This document shows positions 1 to 13,400 of a stretch of DNA of 64,000 nt, piece by piece. A model generated the notes under the pieces. The model ran no database searches and was not told where the DNA came from. It worked only from the letters and a program-made list of their open reading frames with translations. The translations under genes were made by a program, and so were the position numbers. How positions within the stretch are numbered: the first letter of the stretch is position 1; the number at the start of each line of letters is the position of its first letter. The stretch spans positions 67,671,058 through 67,735,057 of the forward strand of contig NC_088295.1 of the NCBI RefSeq assembly GCF_032854445.1, read 5' to 3'. Source of the stretch: Liolophura sinensis. Its lineage: Eukaryota; Mollusca; Polyplacophora; Chitonida; Chitonidae.

Positions 1-908
1 ATCTGTTAATTAAATCAGTAATTATACCAAAATGCAGTGTGTCTTTTTTTTTGTTAGCCTATTTTTGAAACCGTGCAAGCTGTAGGGCTAAAGATATGGT
101 TAGCTGCATCATGTTTCCAACTCACCCTCATAAATTATATCTGCGTAAACCAAGTTCTAATGAACTCCGAAAACTCTGGGGCTGAGGAAAATTCAGGAGA
201 GAGGAACCCAATAATGTGATAGTTGTGAGGAATTCTGACATTTTAAGACCATGATTAGAGAGAATTGCCGCGCTGACAACCTTAGAAATGAAATTGGCCG
301 TGGTGATGAGGGTTGACCCAGCCAGGCCAGTGTTCTTTATTCTCTGACGTCCACACACCACTAACTCTACTAATTCCACGCTTATAGATTTCCTAGCAAA
401 TTGGACATTGCCAGTTAGAGTGTTCTATGCTCTTGGATGTCCCACGTAGGAAGCAGTAGACTCCCATAAGGTCTTGTTCAGCAAAGATTCATTAGAAAAG
501 GTAAATGGAACTTTATTAGGTCATGTCTGTGTTGCAGATCTTTGTAATTAGTGCATGTTTGTAAAATGTGTTTGTATTGGGCTGTGTGTAGGAAGCTTTT
601 CTGTCTTGTCTTTGCTGTGTTACACTACTTTCAAGTACATCAATCAACATTTGTTATTGGATCTGTGTCAGTTTTAATTTTGGTCCTGGTAGTTTCAATT
701 AGTTAGCCTGAAAGAAAAAAGAAAGAAAAAAAAAAAAAACACTGAGAAGTCTGCCAGATCTGGCTGACATCCATGAGTGTAAATGCATGTAGCTGTTCAG
801 CACTGTACAAGGTACACTTTGTGATGAATAACAAAAAGGTACTAGAAAGTGATGTGCAAAGGTTTACTGCCTGCATGTGTATATCCACAGTTCTAAGTTG
901 ATATTACA
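1..908. other. Non-coding flank, nothing recognised
   Basis: AT-rich sequence with an A-rich tract near 713-740. Open frames here are short, lack splice context and show no recognisable protein character. I see no gene or repeat in this stretch. Confidence 0.5.
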
Positions 909-1080
909 TGCTGTCTTCCTCTCCAGCCATATGTGGGAAGGTCTATCCGCTGCCTGCAAATGGTCGTGGGTCACCCTCTAGCTCTGCATGGCCTCCTTCC
1001 ACCATATTGGTGGCCGCCGTCGTATAAAAGTGAAATATTCTTGAGTACTGCATAAGACACCTATGAAATAAATAAAATAA
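909..1080 (+). repeat. SINE family A, 3' portion
   Basis: Matches the body and tail of the full-length family A copy at 59484-59746: a cttcctctcc-agcc segment, a gggaaggtct segment, a ggtcgtgggt segment, then gccgccgtcgtataa, gtgaaatattcttgagtac and an AAATAAATAAAATAA tail. The tRNA-like head is missing, so it is 5'-truncated. It is diverged from the other copies, suggesting an old insertion. Confidence 0.8.
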
Positions 1081-1094
1081 TACTCACTCTTGTA

Positions 1095-1116
1095 CCCCCC
1101 CTCCCCCCCCCCCCCC
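1095..1116. repeat. Poly-C tract
   Basis: Near-continuous run of C with one T interruption, just past the 3' tail of the SINE fragment that ends at 1080. The complementary strand is G-rich. Confidence 0.9.
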
Positions 1117-4100
1117 ACCAAAAGCACAAAAAAAAACTAAAAAAATATTGGTTTTGGTTCCGTTTCCAAGAGAAAGTTGTGAGGTTTTTGCTAAATTGAT
1201 GTAACATTTAAGTTGTTAGCTATACTACCCGATAGAACTTAAATGGAGATTTGATCTGTGATAATGGGCATCATCAGTATAGATTTTGACCCTTTAAGTT
1301 CACAAGAAAAATATGAGCTGTTTGACTAAATCCAAGACGGACAGGCTGTTGACAGATTTACAGCCTTGTAGCAGCTTGACAGTGGATTTTATTGATTCTG
1401 GGCTGGCTACAATGCCTAAGTAGACACCCACGGCCTCCATACAATATGGCTACTTTGTCAGACATCGACACTTTACTGATTTATGTTAACATTGAGCCAT
1501 GCCTAGTGGATCTGTATAGCTATCTTTTGAAGAGAAACCAAAAATAAAGAAAAAAAGACTGAGAAAGTAGGGAATTCGCAAAGATGCAAATCTATTATTG
1601 ATGCTGTGGTCTGTGCTGTACACATTGTTGATGTTGGTAAAAAAAATGCTACCATTGTGAATTAACTTTTTGTGACTGTATGAAGTATTGTAAGCAGCAT
1701 CGTACATTACATCACCTGTCTCTCTTTTCATCAATAAATAACCACGGTTAGGACAGAGAGTTACACGTGTGCATATATAGTGTTAAAAAAATTGTAGTTT
1801 CAATTCTGTATGTGCATGTTTATGTATGTAAATATATACACCTTAATACTTGTATATATATGCACATAATACATTAACAAAATCAAATAATGTTTAAGCA
1901 ACTTTCTTACTACCAGATATGTACATAAATGTAATATATGTATGTCGTATATATAATAACATATAATACACAGAGGCTAGAGCCATAATGCATTCTGTTC
2001 TGCAAAGGGTGTGTCTTCTTGCTATTTCAATGGGGTTAGAGTTATCTGAGATCTTGATTCTGGTACCGCAAGTGTTTAACTTCTTTAAGTATCTCCTGTT
2101 GGGTGACTTGGGAATGAGAACCTTCTCTGTTTATAGGAGAGATAATCATCATATCCAAGCTAAAGGTCAGTGACTATGAGCTTAAACACTGAACATCTGT
2201 CAATCTGTAGTTATTCATTCAGCAGTTCTATAGAGTTCCCGACTAGACAAAGTGTGGAAGTTCTCCTGCAGGATTATAGCTAGCTGGCACAGAATGTCCT
2301 GCTTTTTATCCACTGAATCAACATTGCAGTCTGGGTGACCTTATAAAATTCCAAGTACTGTTATATGACTATCAAGCTGATAAATGGACTCCAGGACAAT
2401 ATAGGCTTGGAGAGGCTATTATCCTGCGCCCAAACTGAGTGATAATGTTAGCCAGTCGAGTGAGTTGAATGTAATGTATGTGTAAACAAGTAAATGTACT
2501 TGGGACTACATGACTGAAGAGTAAGTTAATGGTAAGGCCTGAGTTCAATCCCTTGGAAGACAGTGACGTTATTGTTTTGGATCTTTTGGAAGAGGAAAAG
2601 TTAAGAAAGGTAATTCTGGACCTTCTGAAAAAACTTGATTAATCAGTGTTTCAGAACTCACATCTCACATCTGTATTTTTGGCATTATAATCAAGATAGA
2701 TAATTTTTGAAAAACTTAAACAATAATTACCTTAACAAAAAGAGGGACAATTTGGACAAACTTACAATGTTTGCTTAAAGTGCTTGGGCTTGGAAATTTT
2801 GTAAGTGAAGATCCCAGATGTCTGCCTCTGTGTACCAGTACAGACGTTTGTAATTCTGATATTGCATATAGGGAGAAATGGCCATTCACTGGTTCATTTA
2901 TAGTAATGGTGTGGGTATGATTACTGTGACTGATTGAACAATGACTTGTTCATTTCTAGCTTTAAATCAGGAGGGTTTAATTGTCAAGTACCAGGTGACG
3001 GGAGCTGGCACATGCCTGTACATGTATATATAAACACTCCATGTTATCTGCCCATTACCAGGTTCTTCAATATAAATAGATTAAACTTTAATATATAATA
3101 CATGAGCATCATTTCATAAGTAAAAATAGCTACACGTAATGATGCAGATGACTACCCCTTAAATTTGTTCTATTTTGAAGTGAATAATTTACAATGAAGG
3201 CATGCCATACAGTTATTCGGATTTTCACAATTCCTTTTGTATACGTGGACATTTTTCTGTATGTTTTAGCAGTATAATACTGGGGAATATTCACCTGTCC
3301 CTTAATGATCATGACCAATGCTGAGATGATTGTTTTATTACATGCATGTCTACGCATAAGGGACTCTCAAAGTCATCTCATTGTGACAATCGAGTACATT
3401 TCTGTGGTGACCCTGTATATTTGTCCTTGCTGCATGTATATGTAGTGATCTGGTGGTATCCAGATGTTGGTCAACTCGGAATGACTATATAATGTGAGTG
3501 GAAAGCAACAGGGAAGTGCAGCACTTAAACCTGGCTTTGCACTGACCATTCTTTTGTTTGGTGTGCAGTATAATGCTTACGGGGCATTATATGTACCTAC
3601 CACTGCAATAATACATGCCTATAAATCTATTGTGTGTGAGGGCATATGTTCAAACCTGACTTTTGTAGCAGTTAATTTGCTCAGAGTCTTTGTCCTAAAG
3701 CTTCCCCCAAGGCAGTATGTCAGTCTCATTTTATTAAAGTCTATCCCTCCCTCCCATAAAACAGTCTAATAGACCATTAAAAGCATGTATAAATCCAAGT
3801 TACGTCATTTGTCTCAAATTTTATTCAACGTGTTCAAGGTGTTTTATTCAAGGTTTTTTACATACATGCGCATGTACCAACTCATTCTGTGTTTAAAGAA
3901 GTTAAGACTTCCTATTAGTGTGTCTGAGGTTTATGGGGTGTTAACATGGAATGTTAGAATCTAACATCACAGACTTTAATAGGAGCATTACTTAAGGTAG
4001 GCCTGTACTCATTCGACGGAGACCTTGAGAACATTGGGCCGCAGTGATCCAAGCCAATCCGTTGGCTAACACCGAGGCTTCCTGTTACAAATACAGAGTA

Positions 4101-4867
4101 TGTATGTCCTGCAAAAAGTATACATGTGTCTTTATTGTGATATTTCATTTCATTTTACTGTGATATTTCTGACTTCAGCAAAGTTTTTGAACACAAGAAA
4201 GTATATTCCCAAGGAGACCTCTATAACTGTGAAAACAGTGCAATATACAGGTTATTTTGTTTTGTTGTCTAATACCTTTAAGAGAAGTAATGGTCAATCA
4301 CTGTACATGTTGATCATCATATTTAACTTTCATGTAGTTTAAAATAGATGCATTTGTCCAGAGCTTATGAAGCACAGGTGTCTATAACTACACGTAACTA
4401 GCAATTTTATCTTTATTGGAAGTGGGTAATTGCATGTATGTATTCATCCAAATTTGACGATTTGCGATTCCCTGTTTTTTAAGACTAGTTTACAGTTAGC
4501 CACATTAAAATAGGTAGAATTAATCTAGTATAACACATGGTTATAAATCTCCTAAGGATAATTGAATTAATGGTAAATTAAAGTACTTTTTAAGAGACTG
4601 CATACAAATATTCATTTGTTCATAACATTTTACAGGAGTGAGATGTGATCCAGTGGTAATTGCGATGCGCAACTTTCAAATGTTGCCATGCAAGGCTTTG
4701 GTTCAGTGCCATCCTTACACTGACAAGAAATTTCTTGATTTCCCTGGCTTCTAGATTCATTGTTTGTGGAGCCTTTGTGACATTAAAGCCGTAGACTGTG
4801 CTCGTGTGGGCAGTGTATGGCATTAAACAACAGTTATGCCATATTTGTGGCTGTTACTGTACATGTG
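1117..4867. other. Non-coding sequence without recognised genes
   Basis: AT-rich sequence with scattered TA and ACATGTA-type words (for example 1800-1960). Open frames at 1988-2173, 3494-3769 and 4100-4342 have no splice context, domain or coding-like composition; several begin at non-ATG codons. I see no convincing exon or repeat. Confidence 0.5.
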
Positions 4868-5108
4868 CTGTAATTCTTCAACCTTTTCGCAAGTCTTCAA
4901 GGTGTTTTCTCAAGCATATTCTGAATTGAAGACATTATTCTGTGTTTACTGATAAAATGACACATTTTGTGAAGCCCTGAAATTGGCCAATCCATCCAGT
5001 GTCATTTTGTCTCTAACATAAACATGAACATATCTATAAGTTGCACAAGTGTGTAAGTTGCACTGAAAGTACCTCTTTTATAAATGCGAAGGTTGAGGAA
5101 TTAGGGTA
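4868..5108 (+). mobile_element. MITE copy 1 (non-autonomous DNA element)
   Basis: Starts with TAATTCTTCAACCTTTTCGC near 4871. Ends with an inverted version of that sequence (tgcgaaggttgaggaatta, 5085-5103), giving imperfect terminal inverted repeats of about 20 bp around a 240-bp body with no coding capacity. The interior shares ttctgtgtttactgataa, attttgtgaa-gccctgaa and ggccaatcca segments with copies at 17261 and 59824. The ends suggest a TA target, but no clear flanking duplication was defined. Confidence 0.65.
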
Positions 5109-7160
<2,052 letters not shown>

Positions 7161-7501
7161 ACATGTTGTATGAATATGAAAACAAGTTCTTACATAGGGC
7201 ATTATAAACTGTAGCTTACTGGCTTACTGCTGCATGTAGCATACACACTATACAGTGTTAATCGTTGGACACGGCCACGTGTAGTGTGATTTGTACAGCA
7301 GTATTTGTGCGGTTTGTCTACATATTATACGTAATTGTATAGACTTTAGCATGTATTTGTTATGATCTCAAGAGTAAAGGTTTTTAACGATAAATGTACT
7401 GTTCTGTATGTTGGCTGTGCTGACGAAGTGTGGGAATTCTTGATCCACACCCTAGACCTACATTAATAGTGTAGAGGATGTTTGTATCATTTATATACAT
7501 G

Positions 7502-7542
<41 letters not shown>

Positions 7543-8015
7543 ACATTATATGCACGTGTACTGCACCTCTAAATATGGTCTACTGGCCATCTATCCTGTG
7601 CTATATATACATGTGCCTTAGTTTAAATTCATTCTTAAATTTACACATGTACATGTGAATTTTAAATGATGTGTAATAAACAATACAGTTTTTAATATAG
7701 ACTTTCAATATTGATGTACACATGCTGAAATTATGGTTTATATGGATAAATTTATAATGGGTTGGTCATTTCTTCTGAGTAGTGCATGTATATAATTGGA
7801 CATATATGTACTTGTGTACATGTGGGTGTATGTATATTATATACAGTACCATTATGTACATTTACACGTACCATGACTATGTTAAGGGGCCAAGAGTGTC
7901 AACAAATTATAAATTGAAAACTGGTGTGTTAAAATCCCACACCCAATTGATTAATTAGCTGTGAGGTCGTGTCAACAGGTGTGTCAAGTTCATGTGCCAG
8001 GTGAGCTCTGCTGGT
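7161..8015. other. Non-coding sequence with a second TA microsatellite
   Basis: Contains a (TA)n tract at about 7499-7547 and several TATATA/ACATGTA-rich patches up to 7860. No coding region was seen. Confidence 0.6.
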
Positions 8016-8100
8016 TTCTCTTTTTCCTCTTTAGCCACCATGATAAAAGTGAAATATTTTCATTAAGCTGTAAAACATCCATCATCAAAATAAATGAATA
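8016..8100 (+). repeat. Degenerate SINE A-like 3' end
   Basis: The sequence gccaccatgataaaagtgaa, then atattttcattaagctgtaaaacatc and a CATCAAAATAAATGAAT tail, parallels the 3' end of SINE family A (gccgccgtcgtataagtgaa ... gtaaaacaccaatcaaataa). It is strongly diverged and the head is not recognisable. Confidence 0.45.
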
Positions 8101-8390
8101 GTTGCAGGTACAGTGCTGCAGCAAAAAAAGGAGTTGGTTATGTTTATTTGCACAGCTGCTCCTGCTTTTGACAGGGAACTTTTTTCTTTTGAACCGTTCT
8201 CTCAGCGAACTATATTTGTATACTCGAAGTTCAGTGTCACTAAAACTGCCTGCAGTTTCACGGCTTTGAAGCAGGCTGGCAAATGATTTTTACAGCTTGC
8301 GACACAACAATGTCTGTAGCAGTCAATCAGCAACATAGCAATGCTGGTATATTAATACACTGTGAGAAATCATAGACAGTCATCATCATA

Positions 8391-8450
8391 TTTATTTTAT
8401 TATTTGATTGGTGTTACTCAAGAATATTTCACTTATACAACGTCGAAAGT
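8391..8450 (-). repeat. SINE family A, short 3' fragment
   Basis: Reads atttattttattatttgatt, then ggtgttactcaagaatattt and cacttatacaacgtcg, the reverse complement of the family A tail. Only about 60 bp is preserved. Confidence 0.65.
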
Positions 8451-11400
8451 TACCCTCAGTCTCTAAATGTTTCTGAAATAGGGTAATGTCCTTTATCACG
8501 TCTAGAGAGAAGGACAAGTAGAAAAAGAAAGTTACAATGCTATGGATATGTTTTTAACTATATCTCAAAAAAAAATTAAATAGACAGAAAGCAAAAGAAG
8601 AATTAGAAGTTCTGCGCTGAAATACACGAGAATGCATCCAAGTTGTATCAAAATAATATTAAAAATTTTGGTGTCTTATATTCTACCAGTGGTAGGCTTC
8701 TTAACATTTTCAATGGATTTTAACTTTCTTTTCAAACTTCATTATTACTATTGTTCTATTACTATTGTTCTATATTTTTATAACAGATTTTAGACCGATC
8801 TGTCTATTGGTTCTTGAGAAAATGTTGAAGAGTTTTACAAATTCGTTATGGCCAATAAACTAAGTGACCTAGAACAACAAACATGAAAAGGCTTAAAGAT
8901 AATATCCGTAGGAATTTTGCTGTCAAATTTCAAACAGCTGTGATTTGCTGTTTTGTAGAAAAACAACAGAATGTCTGTCCGAAAAGAATAATACATGTAT
9001 TCATATTCCAAGCAAGAACAATAATAGGTATCCACTTTCTATATATTAGGTTTAGCTAGGACGGTGTCTCTCTGTTTGTGAGACACCCTAGTCTGACAAA
9101 ATTTACATGGGAAAGATATGAAAATAAGGAAAAAATTGGAAGTGAGACAGCCTGATTTCAAATTCTGTCTAAATCTATGCTTCTATATATAAAACTCAGA
9201 TGATTAATGTTGGACTTTTCCATGTAAGGGATATGTACATGTAGATATACATGTAGCTAGATTGTGTGAATGCCTGGAAATGGATGAGTATTAATATCTG
9301 TTTATTAGAGCTGCTGTGCCATGAATTATAGTATTTTTGCCTAACTCTGGCAGAATGAGGTTGAACACTGGTTTCTTCAGCAAATGCTCTCAAGTACAAG
9401 AACATGTAGGATATCAGCCTGCTACATATATATCAAATTCAACATACAGGAGCCTGCATATCATTTCCAAGTTGTGCAACATTTGATACCAGTCAAATGA
9501 ATGATGTTGATCAAGAATAGCGTTGTCTGTGGTTACATTTACATACTTGTACACATGGAGATGTCCAGTTTGAAGATGTTGACAATTGGTTAATGGAAAA
9601 AAATTTTTTCTTCAAGAAAATGAAGAAGCAGTGGAACAAAGTATTCACTTGCCTTTTTTAATAAATGTACATGTATGTACACTTTCCTCCATCTTTATAC
9701 TCTGGATGTGAGGAGTTGAAAGTTGGTTTGTGTTATGACCAATCTAACCCATCTATAGTTGCTTTTAAAATCTGTCCAATTCGCATCTCTGGATTTAGAA
9801 AAGATTGTCTCTAGATAATCTCCAGATTTTGAAATAAGGGTGTCTCCAGTGAACACACAAATGATCCCCCCCCCCCATCACACTTGAAGTCGGCTAAACA
9901 TGTGCCAATTCTTGTGTAAATGTATGTCAAATATTGTTTGCAAAAGTAGAAAACACCTACAGTGTATCATGTATAGCATTAAGATGCCTCCTGAGAATAG
10001 AATTTTGATGAGACAATTGTAGCAAGCCCCTTCGAGGTACAATTGTAGCAAGCCCCACTGGAGATAAGGAGTTATTGATGTATGACACATCTAAGCTGTG
10101 TTGCATGTTATACGTATACACAGTTATTTCTACTATGAAGTGCTGCTCATTTTCCCTGTGTATATATGATTGTTCACTGTTGCCATACATATTCTTATTA
10201 TTTCTGACATCCTGTCCCTCTCATGCAATATTTATTGAAAACAGATTAACGCCAAAGACAACACTAAAATAAAATATTTATCAGATGAAAGACCAGTAAA
10301 CACTGTCCAGGAAAATTGTTTGATTTATTTTTTTAGAATTTTTCTGATGGACTAAAATGCATTTAAAACATAGGATTCTATGGTGGTCTGTTAATTGGAA
10401 CCCAGAGGGTATCAGTGATGTCTCTTGTGATGTTTTTGGCTTGAAATAGTTTGCTGGTTTTAAGATCGATTTGTTGAATGCATTCATGGCTTTAAGTGAA
10501 GATTCATTTTGAATGGTGAAATATAGCAATCTGTGTGTGTCAGCTGGCAAAAAGCTGAATGACATCACTGGTCCCAGTGTGGTCAGAAAAGGCCACAGAA
10601 GAATCCAAAGTTTCAAATGCATTTTACCAGGTCAAAAAATATTGTAAAAAAAAAATAAATGAAACTGTTTTCCCGGACAATATTTAATAGTTTTTTTTAT
10701 ATGACCTGTACTTCATGCTAGTTTGTTCTTGCCTTTAATATACTATTGTGAATCTTGCAGATTGCATCTAGCGCATACACATTCATGTACTAGTTTGAGA
10801 AAAGCTGACTCCTGTTGGACTTGTATGTTGGGAGCATGGAGATTTCACAATTGTCCTTTCCTGAACATTCCTTAGTTAATTATGCGAATCACATAGTGTA
10901 TATATATATATATACACACACATATATGTAGACGTATATGATTCTGCATGGAGATTCTATTGAGAACTGCCAACAGCAAAATCAAAAATAATATGCTAGG
11001 TACAGTTTCCATGATGAGCAAATTATGTGTGTCTGAGTTGAAAACTGGTTAACATTCTTGGATGTACATTGCACAGTATGTTTATTTAATATGGTGTCCT
11101 GTGTTTATTGTTATCAGTAGTCCTAACAAATTGGCACCACTTACATGTAGATAGATACATACCAGTGCCCTTGCTGACTCATTTGCTGAAGTATCACTCT
11201 AGCAACAGTCAAGTGGACATGGACCAATAAAATCATACACTCCCTTCCAGTGGTTTGTGTAGCTGCACCCTTAGTGTCTTTTGTGGGCCCTGCTTATGGT
11301 TTCCTCCTGACCGTAAACCAAATGGTTGTTGTAATTAGCGAAATGTACTTGAGTTTCACTCTGAACCTCAATAAAATTAACAGACAAATGCCTATGGAGG

Positions 11401-11729
11401 ACATATGTTATGTATTTGTACAGGGTTTGTCGTGGCAAAGGGCTACAGTATAACCTTTACAAATGATAGGGATGTGATTTAAAGACTTTATGAACTCAAT
11501 TTTACAATCTGGTGAGCAAACCTCAACTCCCCTGCATCACGCAGTACAGTACGTATAGCATGTGCGTGTTTGTACCAAGTGCTTGTATAAATGCTGATGT
11601 TGTTGATGCCAAACCAAAGGCATATCACCATGCTTTGTTACATCTAAATCAACATGTACAGTATGCGAAATCATTGGTATCCACCAGACAACTAGCTCTG
11701 TGACTTTGTTGTGTGATTGTGTTTTCCAG
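8451..11729. other. Upstream region of the membrane-protein gene
   Basis: No exon can be proven. Exon 1 at 11730 begins at a splice acceptor, so at least one 5' non-coding exon should lie upstream, here or beyond the window, but it has no recognisable signature. Small features are a poly-C run near 9867-9879, a duplicated caattgtagcaagcccc at 10013-10029 and 10039-10055, and a short TA tract near 10900-10925. Confidence 0.4.
10281..10622 (-). CDS. Unproven 113-codon open frame with signal-peptide-like start
   Basis: Begins at an ATG with a taaaATG context. The first 21 residues (MHLKLWILLWPFLTTLGPVM and one more) are a hydrophobic stretch like a secretion signal. The rest is Ser/Thr/Lys-rich with no cysteine pattern, dibasic sites or known domain. 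Nothing nearby supports it as a gene, and AT-rich spacer commonly gives frames of this length. It could be a small secreted protein, an exon fragment or chance; I favour chance. Confidence 0.15.
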   Translation of the reverse strand: MHLKLWILLWPFLTTLGPVMSFSFLPADTHRLLYFTIQNESSLKAMNAFNKSILKPANYFKPKTSQETSLIPSGFQLTDHHRILCFKCILVHQKNSKKINQTIFLDSVYWSFI

Positions 11730-11982
11730 CCATGGAAGATGTGGGCGAAGTGGTGCTGGTGGTAACGGGCTCTTTGGCAGGTTTGATCCTTCTCATCATG
11801 GCCGCCTTCCTCTGTGCCTGCTGCTGGAAACGCAAGTACAAGGACAACGAGGATAAAGGTCAGCTCTACAGTCCCGTGGATGAAGGCTACCACAACCAAA
11901 ATCGACTCTCCGTGGACAGTGGGAGTTCCACCGCATCTCGAAGTCGTGGACAATCGCCAGCAATTACCAGGAAGACAATCAG
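11730..11982 (+). CDS. Exon 1: N-terminus of single-pass membrane protein (synaptotagmin-like layout)
   Basis: The exon follows a clean acceptor (gtgttttccag, AG at 11728-11729). The ATG is at 11732 and the exon ends at 11982 before a GT donor (gtatac). It gives 83 codons plus two bases. Residues 1-6 are short and acidic (MEDVGE). Residues 7-29 form a hydrophobic span, followed by Cys28, Cys30 and Cys31 and a WKRKYK basic patch, a usual palmitoylation and stop-transfer arrangement. A Tyr/Asp/Gly stretch and a Ser/Arg-rich linker (SVDSGSSTASRSRGQSP) follow. A tiny outside segment, one membrane span, membrane-proximal cysteines and a Ser-rich linker match synaptotagmin N-termini such as the Syt7 or Syt15 type, but no C2 domain is visible. 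Other single-pass adaptors remain possible. Composition and splice signals make the exon itself convincing. Confidence 0.8.
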
Positions 11983-11984
11983 GT

Positions 11985-13180
11985 ATACCCTTCAGACAAA
12001 CTTTGACCTTGGACTTTTTCTCCATTATGTCTGTATATATACATCTACTAATTATATGTTATTGTCATGCATTCTTTGCCTGAGGCTATTAAATGTTTTC
12101 CACTAACTCTCAATGATCTTTTCATCTCAGTATTGAAAAGAAATCTCTACTTTGATGTTCTGAAAAAATATTGCAAAGATTACAAGAGCGGTTTTGTCCA
12201 AGAGCAAGATTATGCATTAAAGCGCATACAGAGATTAATTTAATACAAGGCCCTAATATTGTAAATGCAACAAAGGCGTGCTATCTCAGTTTAGTTCTGT
12301 TTGATAGTCCATTTCTGTGCTAGACTTGTATTATACTTGTATAAACACTGTAGTTTAGTTGTGCATGTACATGTATATATGTCCCAGATTTAATGGGGAT
12401 CAGATCTACATGTACTTGCATTAGATGTACGGGTATGCGTTTCATTCTCATAGACCGTTCATGTAATTTAATTGTTTCACAGTCATAATTCAAGTGGGAG
12501 GTTGGGATGCTGTGTAGAAACACCGCACTAACATGAAATTACATATATATATATATCAGTATGTACATTTACCAGCACGTATGGTTTAAATTTTCTGATT
12601 CAACCTTGGGACATACTTGTAGCTCTGGGCCCAGTTATTTAAAACTAGTGTTAGGCTTAATACCAGATTTAGCTTTAAGCCAAGATTTCAATTTTGTACT
12701 TTGCCCAAAAATAATTATGTAACAGTATACATATGAAATATGAGCTAACACTACTGCTGTTGTTCTTTGGCTTTGGAGAACTGCATTTGCTGCTGAGTTC
12801 GGTTAAAATTTTAATTAAAATATGTATTAAAACCAGTATCATCTAATATACTTTTTAGCAACTCATACCTGATGGCCAAGTGTGTCAGGGTGCTATTCCC
12901 TGCTACCACATGCCAAACAAGAAGTAGAACCAGAATTGTTGGAATCCACCTCGATGATGATGGTTTCCCAATAGGCTATTTCTAGCTTCTATCCATTCAT
13001 GAAACCATAGAAGGAAAATATTCTTGTTTTTGTAATTTGTAAAACACCAGCTCAATGAAGTTAATTATTTTCATCTGTATTTGCTGAGCTGTACAGGTAT
13101 ATATACAGAGGTATTCATATGGTACCTGACCCCCCTCAGGCTGGTCGTTATTTTTACTCCCACCTGCTCTGGGATAATGA
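11985..13180. other. Intronic sequence, nothing recognised
   Basis: AT-rich, with a small (TA)n tract at about 12541-12557 and ACATGTA-type words near 12360. No exon-like segment with matching splice sites was found. Confidence 0.5.
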
Positions 13181-13400
13181 GTTACCAAAGTCCCCTAACT
13201 TCCCCTGGGGTCTGGCCATGAGGACGGTCAGGAGACTCGACACGAGAAGAGTTATTGGATCTCTTTCCTTCAGTTAGATCAATAACGAGGGAAACCTTCG
13301 CTCCGCCTGCCCCTATCACTTTGACTTGTCGGAAGAGAGCCTCGGATAAACATAGGTTATCGGCGGCCCGCGGGTTATGTGTCCTGTACATCCCAGCAGA
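13181..13400. promoter_or_regulatory. GC-richer intronic island, possible regulatory segment
   Basis: This stretch is visibly richer in G, C and CpG than its surroundings (for example ggacggtcaggagactcgac at about 13212 and ggcggcccgcggg near 13361). It has no repeat character. A - strand frame of 69 codons crosses it but lacks recognisable protein features. It may be a conserved enhancer-like element; this is inference from composition only. Confidence 0.2.

Noticed and set aside
3494-3769. 91-codon frame on +
   Set aside because: It begins at GTG, has no domain or splice context, and lies in AT-rich spacer.
11537-12025. 162-codon - strand frame
   Set aside because: It is the antisense shadow of exon 1, whose splice sites and membrane-anchor composition support the + strand.
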